NCBI RefSeq assembly: GCF_963678635.1
Contig: NC_087070.1
Coordinates: 21,499,461-21,563,460, forward strand
DNA length: 64,000 nucleotides
Reading direction: 5' to 3'
Source of the DNA: Symsagittifera roscoffensis
Taxonomy: Eukaryota > Xenacoelomorpha > Acoela > Convolutidae
Notes under the pieces: generated by a model
The model's input: the letters and a program-made list of their open reading frames with translations, nothing else
What the model was told of the DNA's origin: nothing
Database searches by the model: none
Made by a program: the position numbers and the translations under genes
Shown here: piece after piece, positions 62,614 through 64,000 of the stretch
How positions within the stretch are numbered: position 1 is the stretch's first letter
Layout of the letters: the number at the start of each line of letters is the position of its first letter

Positions 62614-63747
62614 ACCAAAAAGCTATCAAAAATTGCTACCCAAAAGTCACCAAGTCAGTCTTCACCGACATCATCCCAAAATAACCCAACAACACCTTCA
62701 ACTACCAATAATCCTCAAACATCTACACGAATTTCCTTTCAAGATAACCCATACACTTTTGAAGAACGACACGCTCGTTTATCAGAACCACTAGAACCAG
62801 TTCAACGACAAGCACCTCTAAGCGAACCAACATATAACTTATACCCATCACTACCACAAGAATTAAGTAGAATAAGAAATCCTAGTCAAAACCAAAATAC
62901 AGTCGAAATAAATAGACAAATTATACATCCTCGACGGAACAGGAATTTTTTAACTCCCCGAGTTCATTTTGATATACCTCAATCCCCATCACAAAACACT
63001 CCAGAAAACCCCATTGGTATATTACCAGAAACCCCTACGCTTCTTTCACAACATAGCACCTCAAGCCTACCATCAGATTACTTAGGTTCAACACCAACAT
63101 CTGAACAAATACGTGAAAATCCCTTTAACCCCCCAAACCAGGCATCACGACTACCATATTGGACAACACATTCATTTACACAAGGTGAATTAAATTTAGT
63201 CAATGATCCAATAGATATTTCTACGGATACAACAACATCCTCATCACTACCAGAAACCTTATCACTACCATCAACACCATCAATAAGCCAGATTTCACCA
63301 CCACCTTTTAACTTAAATTTTCCAAATAATCTCGACGCCAGATATCGAGAACAATCATCAACAAATATCCCTTTAAGACTAGATTGGAATACATTTACAG
63401 CCCCTCCACCATTATTTGGACAACATCTAGAAAGTAATCGCCTCCACAACTGGGCACTTAATAGATTACAATACCGACAAGACATTCACGACGATATCCG
63501 TGATCACAATATCCAAATACTCCAACAAAACAGTTTACAATTAAAATTTGAAATCACAGTTAAATTAAACAACATTACTCAACATCCCTACCCATTAAAC
63601 CCACCAAACATAACAGCTCAATCACTACCACCACCATTTATAACCACTGAAGTAATATATAAATACGATAGATATACCAAAAAAACAATTGGTTACATCA
63701 CATTTTATAACCCATACTCAGGATTATCATACACATGTATATTCTAA
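62614..63747 (+). CDS. Pro/Ser/Thr-rich ORF without ATG (377 codons), likely spliced
   Basis: The frame is open from 62614 to TAA at 63745-63747 and contains no Met codon, so it cannot start on its own ATG. Residues 1-60 are Ser/Thr/Asn/Pro-rich (SPSQSSPTSSQNNPTTPSTT). The middle is acidic and proline-rich with basic patches (HPRRNRNFLTPRVHF). Residues ~230-300 have a helical segment (LHNWALNRLQYRQDIHDD). The C-terminal ~75 look folded and beta-rich (LQLKFEITVKLNNITQ, TTEVIYKYDRYTKKTIGYIT). No signal peptide is seen in this exon. It overlaps the env-like ORF by 13 nt. Composition matches gag and pol, supporting coding. Function is unknown; a second structural or env-associated protein made from a spliced mRNA is one possibility. 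Confidence 0.68.
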   Translation, partial: TKKLSKIATQKSPSQSSPTSSQNNPTTPSTTNNPQTSTRISFQDNPYTFEERHARLSEPLEPVQRQAPLSEPTYNLYPSLPQELSRIRNPSQNQNTVEINRQIIHPRRNRNFLTPRVHFDIPQSPSQNTPENPIGILPETPTLLSQHSTSSLPSDYLGSTPTSEQIRENPFNPPNQASRLPYWTTHSFTQGELNLVNDPIDISTDTTTSSSLPETLSLPSTPSISQISPPPFNLNFPNNLDARYREQSSTNIPLRLDWNTFTAPPPLFGQHLESNRLHNWALNRLQYRQDIHDDIRDHNIQILQQNSLQLKFEITVKLNNITQHPYPLNPPNITAQSLPPPFITTEVIYKYDRYTKKTIGYITFYNPYSGLSYTCIF

Positions 63748-64000
63748 AATTATTAATTTTTCTCCAACTCCTTTTTCTAGTAATCACAAATCAAAACATA
63801 AACCCTTCTCCCCGCACAGGACCCCAAGATTTATTAGTAACACATTACGATTGTGAAGAAAACGAACAAAAAACACTACACAAGTATGCAATAAATCAAG
63901 TATCACAGTGCGAAACAGAACCCCAAGCCATAGAAACTACAAATGTCATAGCAACACTCTATTCAAAAGCCCGAGCAACTACAGTTATAGGATATAAATT
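63735..64000 (+). CDS. env: Env-like ORF, 5' part only (88 codons, runs off the window)
   Basis: ATG at 63735 inside the end of the preceding ORF. Residues 1-18 form a hydrophobic signal peptide (MYILKLLIFLQLLFLVIT). After it comes a polar ectodomain-like region with LLVTHYDCEENEQ and SQCETEP, each holding a Cys. Position after pol plus a signal peptide is what is expected of an envelope gene in env-bearing Ty3 elements. The transmembrane anchor, cleavage site and fusion region lie outside the window, so the class cannot be determined. Confidence 0.65.
   Translation, partial: MYILKLLIFLQLLFLVITNQNINPSPRTGPQDLLVTHYDCEENEQKTLHKYAINQVSQCETEPQAIETTNVIATLYSKARATTVIGYK

Larger units (their letters stand above)
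51355..64000 (+). mobile_element. Ty3-type (Metaviridae) retroelement with env-like gene, right end outside the window
   Basis: Order on the + strand: probable LTR, primer-binding site, structured leader, basic ORF1, gag, pol (zinc knuckle, protease, RT, RNase H, integrase), two small hydrophobic ORFs, a Pro/Ser/Thr-rich ORF without ATG, and the start of an env-like ORF. RT before integrase places it in the Ty3 group. The + strand is strongly A-rich and G-poor from about 51.7 kb to the end, as in many retroviral genomes. More than 12.6 kb is present. The long frames are open apart from one TGA, suggesting a young copy. The 3' LTR and target duplication cannot be seen. Confidence 0.93.

Noticed and set aside
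63078-63485. 135-codon minus ORF
   Set aside because: Shadow of the ATG-less Pro/Ser/Thr-rich + frame, which spans 377 codons and matches the element's strand and composition.
61592-64000. 3' LTR or polypurine tract within the window
   Set aside because: No sequence similar to the putative 5' LTR (TGTAAGTGCTGAAATTAC) recurs before the window ends inside the env-like ORF.

Overview
The window is nuclear DNA from an invertebrate animal. It is AT-rich and full of repeats, and the few exons are separated by long introns with GT/AG borders. I cannot name the lineage from the sequence. There are no bacterial-style operons. Most open frames are chance frames in low-complexity DNA or reading frames of repeats.

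Layout. (1) 1-6.7 kb holds small tandem repeats, one copy of a dispersed ~540-bp element and a hAT-type MITE with a perfect 8-bp target duplication. (2) 6.7-15.16 kb is one satellite array of about 46 head-to-tail copies of a ~184-bp monomer, with a 5-monomer (921-bp) higher-order period in its right third. (3) 15-33 kb is non-coding or intronic DNA with several MITE-like inverted-repeat elements, more hAT-type MITEs and a few weak exon candidates. (4) 33.59-49.81 kb is the best-supported host gene: four exons on the + strand encode a 242-residue protein with a perfect P-loop but degenerate downstream GTPase motifs. Its first two introns (8.4 and 6.8 kb) hold many copies of the ~540-bp family, a ~650-bp foldback array of GAGCGGTTT/AAACCGCTC units and a ~925-bp duplication. 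(5) 50.57-51.06 kb has the apparent 3' exons of a minus-strand membrane protein gene, convergent with the GTPase-like gene. (6) From ~51.36 kb to the window end is most of a long Ty3-type (Metaviridae) retroelement, cut off on the right before its 3' LTR.

The retroelement is the most interesting object. In order it has: a probable LTR and primer-binding site; a ~1.2-kb leader with duplicated palindromes and a series of hairpin plus C-rich modules, two of them with UUCG loops; a basic 155-aa ORF; a gag ORF that overlaps it; one in-frame TGA inside the capsid domain; a 2013-codon ORF with zinc knuckle, protease, RT, RNase H and a D,D35E integrase; two tiny hydrophobic ORFs; a 377-codon Pro/Ser/Thr-rich ORF with no ATG, whose frame opens exactly after a splice-acceptor-like TAG; and the start of an envelope-like ORF with a signal peptide. 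This looks like an endogenous retrovirus-like element with an unusual accessory region. The long frames are intact, so the copy is probably young apart from the TGA.

Limits: homology statements rest on motifs I can read. No database search, transcript or second copy was available. Repeat boundaries are good to about 5-20 bp unless a target duplication fixes them.
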